Below, one piece after another: positions 16,530-26,549 of a stretch of 42,411 nucleotides of DNA; within the stretch, counting starts at the first letter, position 1, and every line of letters begins with the position of its first letter. The DNA lies in the NCBI GenBank assembly GCA_905216055.1, contig CAJMSH010000012.1, positions 1 to 42,411 of the forward strand. Reading direction: 5' to 3'. The notes beneath the pieces were generated by a model. That model did not search any database. It was not told the DNA's origin and was given only the letters and a program-made list of their open reading frames with translations. This DNA is from an uncultured bacterium. GTDB lineage: Bacteria; Cyanobacteriota; Vampirovibrionia; Gastranaerophilales; Gastranaerophilaceae. The position numbers and the translations under genes were made by a program.

Positions 16530-19487
16530 TTAATCATCACTTCTTAATTTTTTATATACATCATCTGACAGCATTTTAAGCAATGCTTGTTTGATAGAGT
16601 CGTCTTTAAGAATCGCTTTATACAATTCTTTATTCGTTTTTAAGCCGGCAAAAAGTAATTCTTGTAAGATATCTTGAAGTTTAAAGTTAAAATTCTGTTG
16701 AGAATTTACTTTAGCAGCTTGCTTAAGTTCTTCTGATTGAAGCATGATATCTTTAATTTGCAAAATAGCTTTAATAGAAAAATCTTTATCAAAATGCTTA
16801 CTGTATTTTTTATTAATATCATCGATTATTTTTGATAACTCTTCTTCTGCTTCCGGAATTATTACTCCCGGTTCTGCACTTGGCAATTTTACATTTGGAT
16901 CAGATGTAACACCGGATTTTTTAATTTCCCCTGTCTTGTTTTGAACAAAATTTTTAATACTGATTTTATCTTTTAAAACCATTGTTACGCTTCTTTGTAT
17001 TCCAATAAGTTCTTTTAAAAGATATTTTGAGAAAACATATTGTTTGTGTAATCTAACATCTTCAAAGTCAGAAGCCTGAATAATAAAGCTATAAAGCCTT
17101 ATATAACTTCTTATGCAAGTTCTGATTTCATTTATAATATTTTCATCAAAATCTTGTATTTTGTTATAAGCATTTGAAACGAATGCAACAACTTTTTCTT
17201 TATCTTTGTCTGTCAACTTTTCCTGATAAATTATTCCGATAAATTTATCAATATCTTCTTGGTTTAAGAAACCATACTCCCATAATTTTTTATCCAGTTT
17301 ATAAATATCATTTGGATTTAATCTGTTTGTTAAAGTTGTTTCTTCGTAGTATGGCTTAAATGCGTTGATTATATCATCATAACTGTTTTTAAAATCGAGA
17401 ATAAATGTTGAATCTTTGCCTTTACAAGTTCTGTTTAATCTTGATAATGTTTGAACGGCAGATATTCCTCTTAATTTTTTATCAACATACATTGCAACAA
17501 GTTTCTTTTGGTCGAATCCTGTTTGATATTTATTTGCAACAATCAATACTTGATATTCATTTGTATCAAATGCTTCTGCCAATTTTACTTCCGATATTCC
17601 ATTCATTTTAGGTTCTGAATATTCAATACCATTAACTTTAATTTTGCCGGAAAAAGCAACGAGAGCTTCAATATTAGTATATTGTTTTTCTTTAATAAGT
17701 TCATCAAAGAGGTTTTTGTATTTTACTGCTGCTTCACGAGAGGATGTAACAACCATAGCTTTAGCTTGTCCGTCAAGCATATACTGGATTTTGCTTGTGA
17801 AATGGTCAAGCATAATTTCTAATTTCTGCTTGAGATTAGTATCGTCAGTATTAATCATATGGGCAATTTTGCGTTTTGCAGTTCTTTCTTTTAATAAAGG
17901 ATCTTCCTGAATCTTTTTATTAACCTCAAAATACGTTTCATAAGTAGTGTAGTTCTGAAGTACATCAAGAATATATTCTTCTTGAATAGCTTGTTTCATG
18001 GAATATAAACTGAATGCTTCGCCGTTTTCTTCACCAAATAATTGAAGGGTTGTCCCTTTTGGGGTTGCAGTAAATGCAATAATTGAGATGTTATCTTGTT
18101 TGCCGGCGCTATTTATTTCATCAACCAATAAATCGTAAGTTGTTTTTTCTTCTGATTCATCTTCTTTAGTCAATGTTGTTGTAACGGCTTCCATCATAGC
18201 ACCTGAAGTTGAACTGTGTGCTTCATCAATAATTACTGCAAATTTTTTATTCTTAAGTGCTTTTGTGGAATCTGTAATATAACTAAACTTATGAATTGTG
18301 GTTACAATAATTTTTGTATTACCGTTTAATGCTCTTCTTAAATCATCAGAAGTTGAATCATCATCTAAAACAACAACTTCTCCGGCAGGAGCCTTAAAAT
18401 GCTTATCGGAAACTGCGTCCTGCAATTGTCGATCAACAACAATCCTATCTGTCATAATAATAATTGTGTCGAATATATTAACATCATTATCGTGTAACGA
18501 TTTTAACAAATGCGATAACCAAGCAATAGTATTAGTTTTACCAGAACCTGCAGAATGTTCGATCAAGTAATTTCTGCTTGTATGATTTATTTTCATATCT
18601 TCAATTAATCTTTTAATGGCATTTAATTGATGATATCTTGGGAAAATTAAATTTTCCTGAATCTTTGTTTTGCCTGTTTTTTCATCTTTTTTCTTTTCGT
18701 ATTCAATGAAAATAAATTTATCAATCAAAAATAAAATAGAATCTTTTGTAAGGATATCTTCCCACATATAAGATACTCTTATACCATTATTGTCTTCTGT
18801 CGGAGGGTTTCCTGCTCCTTTATTGAATCCTTTATTAAAAGGTCGGAAGAATGTATCTCTTCTGCACAAATGAGTTGTCATCCAAACTTCTTCTAAATCC
18901 ATTGCAAAAGAAACCAAAACTCCGCGTTTAAATTCTAGAAGTCTTGTTTTAGGGTCTCTTTCAAACATATATTGACTTATTGCATCTTTATAATTCTGCC
19001 CTGATAAATTGCATTTAAGCTCAATTGCAAGTATAGCAATACCGTTCAAGAATATAACCAAGTCAATTCTTTCATCTTCTTTATGATTAACTTCTTCCAT
19101 AACGGAAAAAATATTATTTTCGTATTTTTCATTTAAATCGGCATTATAAGACATTGCAGGTTTTGCGTACATCAAATCCAGCTTTTGCCCGTCCATTTCA
19201 ACGCCGTTTGTTAATGCATCTATGAGGTTGTAATCATAAATGTAACGATTGATATTGGATATTATTTGTCCTTCAAAATCACTTTTATAGCTGCTTTTTG
19301 TCTGTAAAAATTCAAGTTTTTCTTTTTGGGTAGCCCATAAAAACTTCATTAAAAGTTCTTTATCCATAGCGAGATTAGCATCATAATGAATTTTAGAATC
19401 TCGTTCTAAAAATTTGTTGTTATCATGCAGATAATTTAATATTAATCTTTGATAATCTCGTCTTTCTTTGATTCTGTTTGATTCCAT
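16530..19487 (-). CDS. hsdR: Type I restriction enzyme R subunit (HsdR)
   Basis: Translocase and nuclease subunit of a type I RM system (985 residues, typical). The N-terminal nuclease shows DLVIFLNGIAILAIELK (about 142-158), the PD-(D/E)XK-type site. The helicase core has Walker A HSAGSGKT near residue 310, DEAH near 421, FTATPKGT and the late motifs TGFDQ and QTLSRLNRTCKGK. The C-terminal helical part contacts the methyltransferase core. Its ATG follows GAGGTGA, 8 nt after the hsdS stop. The gene looks intact, but the S subunit it needs is frameshifted. Confidence 0.95.
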   Translation of the reverse strand: MESNRIKERRDYQRLILNYLHDNNKFLERDSKIHYDANLAMDKELLMKFLWATQKEKLEFLQTKSSYKSDFEGQIISNINRYIYDYNLIDALTNGVEMDGQKLDLMYAKPAMSYNADLNEKYENNIFSVMEEVNHKEDERIDLVIFLNGIAILAIELKCNLSGQNYKDAISQYMFERDPKTRLLEFKRGVLVSFAMDLEEVWMTTHLCRRDTFFRPFNKGFNKGAGNPPTEDNNGIRVSYMWEDILTKDSILFLIDKFIFIEYEKKKDEKTGKTKIQENLIFPRYHQLNAIKRLIEDMKINHTSRNYLIEHSAGSGKTNTIAWLSHLLKSLHDNDVNIFDTIIIMTDRIVVDRQLQDAVSDKHFKAPAGEVVVLDDDSTSDDLRRALNGNTKIIVTTIHKFSYITDSTKALKNKKFAVIIDEAHSSTSGAMMEAVTTTLTKEDESEEKTTYDLLVDEINSAGKQDNISIIAFTATPKGTTLQLFGEENGEAFSLYSMKQAIQEEYILDVLQNYTTYETYFEVNKKIQEDPLLKERTAKRKIAHMINTDDTNLKQKLEIMLDHFTSKIQYMLDGQAKAMVVTSSREAAVKYKNLFDELIKEKQYTNIEALVAFSGKIKVNGIEYSEPKMNGISEVKLAEAFDTNEYQVLIVANKYQTGFDQKKLVAMYVDKKLRGISAVQTLSRLNRTCKGKDSTFILDFKNSYDDIINAFKPYYEETTLTNRLNPNDIYKLDKKLWEYGFLNQEDIDKFIGIIYQEKLTDKDKEKVVAFVSNAYNKIQDFDENIINEIRTCIRSYIRLYSFIIQASDFEDVRLHKQYVFSKYLLKELIGIQRSVTMVLKDKISIKNFVQNKTGEIKKSGVTSDPNVKLPSAEPGVIIPEAEEELSKIIDDINKKYSKHFDKDFSIKAILQIKDIMLQSEELKQAAKVNSQQNFNFKLQDILQELLFAGLKTNKELYKAILKDDSIKQALLKMLSDDVYKKLRSDD

Positions 19488-19495
19488 AATTCACC

Positions 19496-20056
19496 TCAAC
19501 ACGCTACTCGTTTTTTGCCTGTAACATATTCATAAATTAAAGATTTTTTGTATTCTTTAATTGTTTCTAACTGTTCTTTTTTATCATTTATTGTTTTATC
19601 AATCTTAGTACATTCCTTATCAAGATAATCTGCAATTTGTTCTTGTTCTGCAATAGGGACTTCAATAACAATAATTGTCTGAAGTGTACCCATATATATC
19701 CCTGCTTGAGCGCTTGCATTTGCAAATAATTGCATTTGTATTTGTGAAGATTCCGCTTGCATAAGGTATTGCAGATATTTGCTTTTTACTTTCTTATTTG
19801 GACGTAAAAATACCACGCTTCTTTGAAAAGCAAGAGGTTTATCTAAACTATAAACACAGGTTCTACCAATTGTTCCTACACAGCATACAAGGACATCACC
19901 TTTTCTTGGAAAACCATTTTTTACAATTTCTCGGTAATCTCTTTCCGATATAAGACTTTCATTTTCTTCTATATGTAAACCATCTTCAAATACATTTTTT
20001 AGCACTAAGCAAATACTCGCCTTCAGCAAATCTATCAAAAGTACCATGTGTCCCAT
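19496..20056 (-). pseudogene. hsdS: Type I specificity subunit HsdS, C-terminal part (out of frame)
   Basis: Encodes most of the second target-recognition domain and the C-terminal coiled-coil repeat of HsdS (about EEQEQIADYLDKECTKIDKT to the end; CVGTIGRTCVY in the TRD). It is in the -1 frame relative to the first half. Homology begins at the A6 run (19995-20000): with five A instead of six, GEYLLSAK would continue as NVFEDGLHIEENE. The first ATG in this frame (20056) precedes the homology and is probably not a true start. The halves together would form a normal S subunit of about 430 residues. Confidence 0.85.
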
Positions 20057-20798
20057 CCGTTATCCCGCTTAACAAATATTTTAATTTTGTTATTTTATAA
20101 TGAGCTGATATTTTACCTAAATAATCTATACCACTATCTTTCATTGGAACATTTTTATCAAGACCTTTTGTGACAGTTTCTGTTATTAAAGATTTTTTAT
20201 AATCTTCCAATACCTGAATCTGTTCTTCTATCTCCCCAATAACTTTATCAATCTTTTCGCACTTTTTATCCAGAAAATCAGCAATCGTTTGTTGTTCTGG
20301 TAACGGTGGTAAAATCAATGAAAAATTAGATAAAGAAAATGTGCTAAGCTCTATAAAAGTAGTGCCTCGACCAGCATCAATAAGTTGTTCTTTTTGTGAA
20401 TATAGCAAATAATAAAAATATTTATTACATAATTTCTCCGAAACCAAACATTTGCAACCTTGATTTGTGCATAATTCTGATTTTGTAATATTAATTTTAC
20501 CGATTGGGGCTCTTGTTGATATTACAATACTATTTGATGGTACAAGTGTTGTCCCGCAAGATTTATATCCCTTTTTTGTTATACTTCTCTCACCCATACT
20601 TACATAGCCAAAATCAACCATATCTGCAGGTGTTATCCAATTGATATCGCCATCCCAATAATCGTAATAATCACTATCTGGAGTTGAACCATTTACAACA
20701 TCAAAAAGATATTTTGTTTTTTTAATTTCCCAATTAATTGGAATATCTTTTATTGAACCAATTTTACTATCTTTCATCATCAAAGTCTCAGTTGGCAT
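19986..20798 (-). pseudogene. hsdS: Type I specificity subunit HsdS, N-terminal part (frameshifted)
   Basis: First target-recognition domain (about 15-180), the central coiled-coil spacer (LPEQQTIADFLDKKCEKID) and the start of the second TRD of HsdS, which determines the DNA sequence methylated by HsdM and recognised by HsdR. The frame stops after SAKKCI because of one extra A in an A6 tract. A single-TRD product might still function as a half-subunit dimer, or the tract may switch expression. The start overlaps the upstream membrane-protein gene by 11 nt, with GGAGGAC as ribosome-binding site. Confidence 0.85.
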
Positions 20799-21693
20799 TT
20801 TTGTCCTCCTGACTCTTATTATTTTCTTGGATTAATTTAGATAATAAATCAATTTTTTCTTTATTAGCTAAATTTAATGATGCAAATCGTTCCACATAAT
20901 ATTTATTTGTTTTATCAAAATTTTTAAAATCACAAACCCAATCACCAAATATAGATATAAAGTAATTAATATATTTGGATAAATCTTCTAATTCATCTTT
21001 TGTATATTTTTTACCAGTAAGTCTATTAATTTGTTTTTCCTTGGAGTCTATAATTTTTTTATATTCAACTATTTTTTCAATTAAAAAATCCCCTGTTTCT
21101 GTAATTATATTAACTAAGTAATCTTTTATTATAGTCCTACTTCTATAAAACTTTTTATAATATGCGTCCATACTTACCATATTAATATGTATAATTGGTA
21201 TTACTTCCAATAACTTTTTATGTATACCATACAATAGCTTTTCTCTATCTTTTATGCCGTTACAACATGCATCATTATATTCAACAAGTGCGTGGTATAA
21301 GATATTTGTATCGATTTGTTGTTGCACGATTTGTTCATATAATCTAGGGCATTCATTTGTTATAAAGTGTAAAGATTTTATATCTAATATAATTGGGTCA
21401 AAAAACATAAAAACCCGTTGTTTTTTATCTCCTTGTGCAAATTTTTCTAATTTTGAATCAATATCAACATATACTTGAAATAGTCTTTTTAAAAGGATGT
21501 TCATATCATAAACAAATAGTATAATTTCGCTTTTTTCTTGATTGATCTTTTGTCTATTATTAACATATATACCAAGTAAAAATGCTGCGGCAGCACCAAC
21601 AAAAGCTCCCAAAGCTGTAGTATAGGTATTTAAATTAAATAGTATATTACTGAATTTTGTAAATATAGGCTGCAATATATCTAGACTACACAT
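20788..21693 (-). CDS. Membrane-anchored protein of unknown function, partner of SIR2
   Basis: A 301-residue protein with one strong N-terminal membrane helix (about 25-48; ALGAFVGAAAAFLLGIYV) and a long helical cytoplasmic part with possible coiled coil. No family is recognised. The ATG at 21693 is preferred over the longer frame because it follows GGAGG and overlaps the SIR2 stop by 8 nt, the same design as the hsdM/SIR2 junction. It lies between SIR2 and hsdS. It could be a sensor or membrane anchor for the SIR2 effector; that is contextual inference. Confidence 0.7.
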   Translation of the reverse strand: MCSLDILQPIFTKFSNILFNLNTYTTALGAFVGAAAAFLLGIYVNNRQKINQEKSEIILFVYDMNILLKRLFQVYVDIDSKLEKFAQGDKKQRVFMFFDPIILDIKSLHFITNECPRLYEQIVQQQIDTNILYHALVEYNDACCNGIKDREKLLYGIHKKLLEVIPIIHINMVSMDAYYKKFYRSRTIIKDYLVNIITETGDFLIEKIVEYKKIIDSKEKQINRLTGKKYTKDELEDLSKYINYFISIFGDWVCDFKNFDKTNKYYVERFASLNLANKEKIDLLSKLIQENNKSQEDKNAN

Positions 21694-22723
21694 TTGCAAC
21701 CTCCAACTTTGGTTCAATGACTTCTTGCACAAATTTTTCTAATGAATTATCACAGCAATAATCAAAGTTTAAATTGTATCCTTCAAAAATTTCTTTAAAT
21801 CTGTCTTCCAAATAGTATTCGGATTCTTTCTTTAATGCATCAGAAGTATTTATGACAAATATTGTCGGATTTTTATGATTATTACTCAATGCAGATTGAA
21901 GCAAAAATCTTACAGATAAATCTGTTGGAGGGAAAGAAAAGCCGTATATATAAATATTATCGGCATTAGACAATTTTTCAAATGCCCTCTTCCAGATTGC
22001 TTTAATAACATGATTTGAATATGAGTTTGTTTTATCCAAAACGGGAGGAATGATATAAGTTTGGAGATGAGATTTTTTATATTCATCATCATCTTCTGCT
22101 ACATAATACACAGTATCACTATTATTACTTACAACTCCCCAGTTTAAAGAACCATGCAATTTTATAATGTCCGGTAATTCATTTCTATTCATGGAATCAG
22201 GATTTCCAAAATAATGAATTTTAATTCTGCCAGAAGCTGTCAATAATGACAAGGGGGCATTATATAAACTATCAAAATCTATTGTTTTATTTCCTTGTAA
22301 TGTGTATGCATTCAGCAATTGTTCTAGCAGTGTATCATAATTAAGAGTTACACATGTACATCTGCTCTTTATTATATATTCAATTAAACTGCTCGTTTTA
22401 TTTAAACATTCTTGTAAATTGGTTTCTTGTGATTTTTTGTTAAAATATTTTGCAATCTTGTTAGTAATATCTTTGTAAAGCGCTTCGTTTGTTGAAATCT
22501 GAACATCAGTCTTATATGGAAGATTAGAATATAAAAATGTTAGTAGCAACTCTATATCTTTTTTATAGCAATCGGGGATCTCATTATGTAAATGCATTGT
22601 AACTGAAACTTTTTCAGCACCATAATTATCCCTTATTTCTTTTGACAAATCCTTTAGTGTAGGATATTTATTATTTATTGCTTTTGAAAAGCCTGCTCCT
22701 AAAAAGAATACATCATTAGACAT
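21686..22723 (-). CDS. SIR2-family protein, predicted NADase effector
   Basis: A 345-residue SIR2-like (SIR2_2 type) protein. NAD-binding motifs: FLGAGFSKA (7-15), TLNYDTLLEQ (126-135, with N128/D130), LHGSLNW (189-195, putative catalytic His190) and YGFSFPPTD (260-268). Stand-alone SIR2 proteins in defence systems deplete NAD+ on infection. No TIR, STAND, HerA or Argonaute partner is present; instead it lies inside the hsdM-hsdS operon and is coupled to both neighbours by 8-nt overlaps, with an AAGGAGC ribosome-binding site. Confidence 0.85.
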   Translation of the reverse strand: MSNDVFFLGAGFSKAINNKYPTLKDLSKEIRDNYGAEKVSVTMHLHNEIPDCYKKDIELLLTFLYSNLPYKTDVQISTNEALYKDITNKIAKYFNKKSQETNLQECLNKTSSLIEYIIKSRCTCVTLNYDTLLEQLLNAYTLQGNKTIDFDSLYNAPLSLLTASGRIKIHYFGNPDSMNRNELPDIIKLHGSLNWGVVSNNSDTVYYVAEDDDEYKKSHLQTYIIPPVLDKTNSYSNHVIKAIWKRAFEKLSNADNIYIYGFSFPPTDLSVRFLLQSALSNNHKNPTIFVINTSDALKKESEYYLEDRFKEIFEGYNLNFDYCCDNSLEKFVQEVIEPKLEVANV

Positions 22724-24851
22724 TTTGCAGCTCCTTCAAGGTTTCATTCAGACTGTTTTCAATATCAAAGAATTTCTTTAATAAAACTTCTGATTTTTCT
22801 GGTGGTTGATATTCATAAAAATATCTTGTAAACGGAAATTCTGCACCTGTCTTGATTACAGGTTTATCTTTTTTAGTTAAATCTTCTTCAAAGAAATACA
22901 TTGCATCAGGTACATGCGGATATACTTCTTTTTCAAAATACTTATCTACATTATCATTTACCTTAATAAGCTCTGTATCTTTTGTTTCTTTATCGATTTC
23001 AGGTGTGCCATCTGATTTATAAACAATATCAGCAGTTTTATCCATAACGGATAATCCAAAAGCAGTATTTTCAATAAGAGTTTTCTTTTGTGCAGAAGTT
23101 TTATCTTTGAAAGCATTTTTAAATAAATCTTTTAATACAATTTTAAATTTATCATAATTTTTATACAAAACATCTGATTTGTTTTTATTCAAAATATCAA
23201 GAATTTCTTCTCTGACTTTCTTTCCGTTTTCATAATCCTTGATTTGTTTATCTTGTTTAAGTTCTCTTGGGTTAGTTTCTAAAAGTTCTTGATACTTATC
23301 TTCATTATATAAACGGTCAAAGAATGCAGAATTATTCAATTGTTCTATTCGCTCGTCATTAATAATGAAGTTTCTTTGTAATGGCTGATATACTGCATAT
23401 TCTTTGTATAAAAATTCTTCTCTGTCAAAGATTTTAGAATACTCATTTTCTTCAAATTTTGTATAAAGTCCAGTAATTTTTTCTATATCCAAATCAGATA
23501 TTTCTTTTCTTTTTTTACCTAAAGATTTACGAAGCGGTTGCCAAAAATCAACTGCATTAATAAATTGAATTTTATTTTTTCTTTCAGGTCTTTTGTTTTT
23601 TGAGAAAATAAACGCATATATGCCAATATCTGTGTTATAAAACAGTTGGTTGGGAAGTCCAATTATTGCTTCAAGATAATCTTTATCAAGTAACCACCTT
23701 CTTATTTGACTTTCACCACTTGATGTTCCGCCGGAGAATAATGGAGAACCATTTTCTAAAATAGCAGCTCTGCCGTTTTTATCAAGTTTTGCCATAGCAT
23801 GTTGAATAAATAATAATTGCATATCGTCTGTTCCGGGTAATCCGGCAGGAAATCTCCCGTTAGGCTTTTTAGCGTGTTCTGCTTTAACGGCTTTTTCAAC
23901 ACCTTCTCCTGCGTCTTTTCCGCCCCATGCTTGACCAAATGGAGGATTAGCGATTACCATTCTCATTGATTGGCTTGGGAAAGCATCTTTTTTCATAGTG
24001 TCAGCGAACTGAATATTTTTAGCGTCCTGTCCTTTTATCATCATATCAGATAAGCAGATTGCATAAGATTCACCATTAACTTCTTGCCCAAAAAGTTTTA
24101 TATCCATTTTAGGATTGATTTGTTTTAAGAACTGGTAAGCAGTTGATAACATACCACCAGTACCGCAAGCCATATCAAGAACGGTTGTAACTTTACCTTC
24201 TTGATGCAAATCATCACTACCTTCTGAAAGTAATATGTTAACGAGTAGTTTTATGACCTCTCTTGGGGTATAGTGATCGCCGGCTTCTGCATTGGTTGAA
24301 TAACGTCTGATAATATCTTCAAACATATAACCCATTTTCATATTATCAACAGTTTCAGGGTCTAAATTTAATTCTGAAAAAGCCTTAACTACAGAATAAA
24401 GGCGGTTAGATTTTGCCATTTTATCAATTTCTTTATTAAAATCTAAACCCTCATGACCATCTTTATCTTTAGCTTTATCTTCTTTTTCGCCGTTAAAAAT
24501 AACCTTTACATTATCAGAAAAACCATCGATATAAGCTTTTAGATTGTCTTTAAGATTATCAGAATCGTTTAGCAAGTTTTTAAGGTTGAATTTGCTTGTG
24601 TTATAGAATTGATAACCTGATTCTTTGCATAAATAATCAGGGATATTTAGCCCATCTTCTATTGCCTTTAAGACTTTATCCTTAGTCTTTTCTAATGCAC
24701 ATTCAAAACGGCACAAAATAATCATTGGAATAATTACTTTTTTATAATCGCTAGCTTTGTATGGCCCACGCAATTTATTGGCAATAGATAACACGAAATC
24801 TATCTCTTTTTTTACATCTATTCTTTCTTCACTTTTTAACAACAATGCCAT
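22716..24851 (-). CDS. hsdM: Type I DNA methyltransferase M subunit (HsdM)
   Basis: N6-adenine methyltransferase subunit of the type I RM system (711 residues). SAM-binding motif DMACGTGG near 219-226 and catalytic NPPF near 303. The N-terminal HsdM_N helical domain (FVLSIANKLRGPYKASDY) and EAGDHYTPREVIKLLV before the catalytic fold are typical. The C-terminal 250 residues are long and charged (S-subunit contact). The ATG at 24851 follows AAGGATAGG; a GTG two codons earlier is less likely. First gene of the operon, which continues with SIR2 rather than hsdS. Confidence 0.95.
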   Translation of the reverse strand: MALLLKSEERIDVKKEIDFVLSIANKLRGPYKASDYKKVIIPMIILCRFECALEKTKDKVLKAIEDGLNIPDYLCKESGYQFYNTSKFNLKNLLNDSDNLKDNLKAYIDGFSDNVKVIFNGEKEDKAKDKDGHEGLDFNKEIDKMAKSNRLYSVVKAFSELNLDPETVDNMKMGYMFEDIIRRYSTNAEAGDHYTPREVIKLLVNILLSEGSDDLHQEGKVTTVLDMACGTGGMLSTAYQFLKQINPKMDIKLFGQEVNGESYAICLSDMMIKGQDAKNIQFADTMKKDAFPSQSMRMVIANPPFGQAWGGKDAGEGVEKAVKAEHAKKPNGRFPAGLPGTDDMQLLFIQHAMAKLDKNGRAAILENGSPLFSGGTSSGESQIRRWLLDKDYLEAIIGLPNQLFYNTDIGIYAFIFSKNKRPERKNKIQFINAVDFWQPLRKSLGKKRKEISDLDIEKITGLYTKFEENEYSKIFDREEFLYKEYAVYQPLQRNFIINDERIEQLNNSAFFDRLYNEDKYQELLETNPRELKQDKQIKDYENGKKVREEILDILNKNKSDVLYKNYDKFKIVLKDLFKNAFKDKTSAQKKTLIENTAFGLSVMDKTADIVYKSDGTPEIDKETKDTELIKVNDNVDKYFEKEVYPHVPDAMYFFEEDLTKKDKPVIKTGAEFPFTRYFYEYQPPEKSEVLLKKFFDIENSLNETLKELQNV

Positions 24852-25014
24852 TTTCACCTATCCTTATTGCTCATATTTTACCATGAATATTTGCAGGAAT
24901 GTGTATTACTTAACAATCCTAATATAATCTTATTTAAACACAGGTGTATGTTAAAAACGGACATTATGAACAAATTATGATTTATTATCGTTTTATTAGT
25001 GTTCAAATGCAGTT

Positions 25015-26549
25015 TTAATTTTCAGCTTTTTCATTAGCTTCTATATCTGCAAGCAATTTTGCAAAAACTTTATCCTGAAGTTTTTTAACTTTTTCCATTT
25101 CTTTCATTTTTCGGACGGCTGCTTCAATGTGCGAATCATACAATATTCGTACAACTTTTGGTTTTGCTTTAGGCATTTCCTTATTAAAGACTGCCTTATA
25201 ATTTTCACATTGTTCTTTTAATGGTATTTTTTCAATTCCTTCAAGAAAAGATTTAGTATTTTTATAGCTCTTCTTTTTCTCTCAATTGCTATTTTTACCT
25301 GTTCTTGTTCTTCCGGAGTTTTCCACAGGGCCGAAGCAGGTTTATTTTCAACACTTGTCCCAATATAACTTGTCATCATTTTTTCAAACTCTTCTTGAAA
25401 TTCAAGGAAGAATCTTTCAATAACTTTTGCTCTTGCATTATATGGTTTTGCAAAAACTGATTTTATTCCAAGTTTTGCATAAATCCCATTAAATCCCGCT
25501 TCGTCAAAATCTATATTTTGAAAATATTTTGCTTTAAATGCTTTTCCGTTATCTTGATAAACTACTTTTGGAATCAAGCCGAGATTTAAAATTGAATTTC
25601 TTAATGCACTTGCTATACATTGAGTATTTTCACTCATCATAATTTCATATCCGACTAATGCTGTTGATTTCCAATCTAAAAAGCCGACTAAAGTTGCTCT
25701 GGTCGGCTTCCCTGTAAATGGATTGATTATTTGAAAATTAAGAACATGTCCGTCAGCTATCAAAACATCTCCTACTTCAATTTTAGAAATATCTCGTTCT
25801 ATATACGGTTCAATTTTATCGTGATATGCTTTTTCACCTTCTCTAAATAAAATCCACTTTGAATAATTGTTTTTCTTAAAATTCTCCGCAAATCTTCTGA
25901 ATGTTAGATTACAAGGAATATTTTCATATCCTCGCTTTTCAAGAATATGTTTTGTTAAATTTATAGCTTTTCCGATACTAAATTTATTCGGGTGTAACAA
26001 ATATTTCAAAAATATCTGTTTCATTTCCTCATTCAAAATCGTATTATATTCACCTTGTTGATTAGTTTTGCGTTTTTGTAATAGCCCGTCCGTTTCATAA
26101 TTTTCAAACATCTTTACCCAACGATGGAGTGTACCTATCGAAATTGAACCAACAAACTTATATATTTGTGGTAAATACATTCCGCTATTGTATAAATCTA
26201 AAAATACTGAATCAGCCTCTTTTTTAGTCGAATATTTTTTACGGAGATTATATAAGGCAGTTACTATATCCACTCTTGCAAGTGCTGTTAATCTTGCATT
26301 TTCTGATACAAAATTCACCTTGTTTTCAAACGGAACAATTGCTGTTGTTTTTAATTCTTCTTCATCTAATCTATCTTGTATCTCAGGTTCTAATGAAGAA
26401 TAAAGAATTTCATACGATTTCCCGCCTCTTACTTCAACTTCTCTTGCAATATACTTACCTTGGTTAATTGCAAGTCTTATCGAACGTGTGCTTTTTAAGC
26501 CCTTTATTCTTGCTATTTCATTAATACCAATAAATTCATCCATACTCAC
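25015..26549 (-). pseudogene. Mu-like transposase, decayed copy (internal deletion and frameshift)
   Basis: Minus-strand relative of the transposase at 2911-4986. The N-terminal HTH (about 5-60) and DDE core are present: LIADGHVLNF, YQDNGKAF and KVIERFFLEF with all three acidic residues. After YIGTSVENKPA the sequence jumps to SALWKTPEEQEQV, so about 150 residues present in other copies are deleted. The frame then ends at 25218, but the neighbouring frame continues as EKKKSYKNTKSF...EQCENYKAVFN to a TAA at 25015, pointing to a small indel around 25280. The tail resembles that of the second-type transposase (EEQYENYKAAYN), suggesting a chimera. Unlikely to be active. Confidence 0.8.

Noticed and set aside
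19986..20056. Programmed ribosomal frameshift in hsdS
   Set aside because: There is an A6 run but no obvious downstream pseudoknot, and HsdS is not known to need frameshifting; slippage mutation or sequencing error is simpler.
21686..22723. Thoeris ThsA or SIR2-HerA/Argonaute system
   Set aside because: No TIR-domain, SLOG, HerA or Argonaute gene is nearby; the SIR2 protein is embedded in a type I RM operon.
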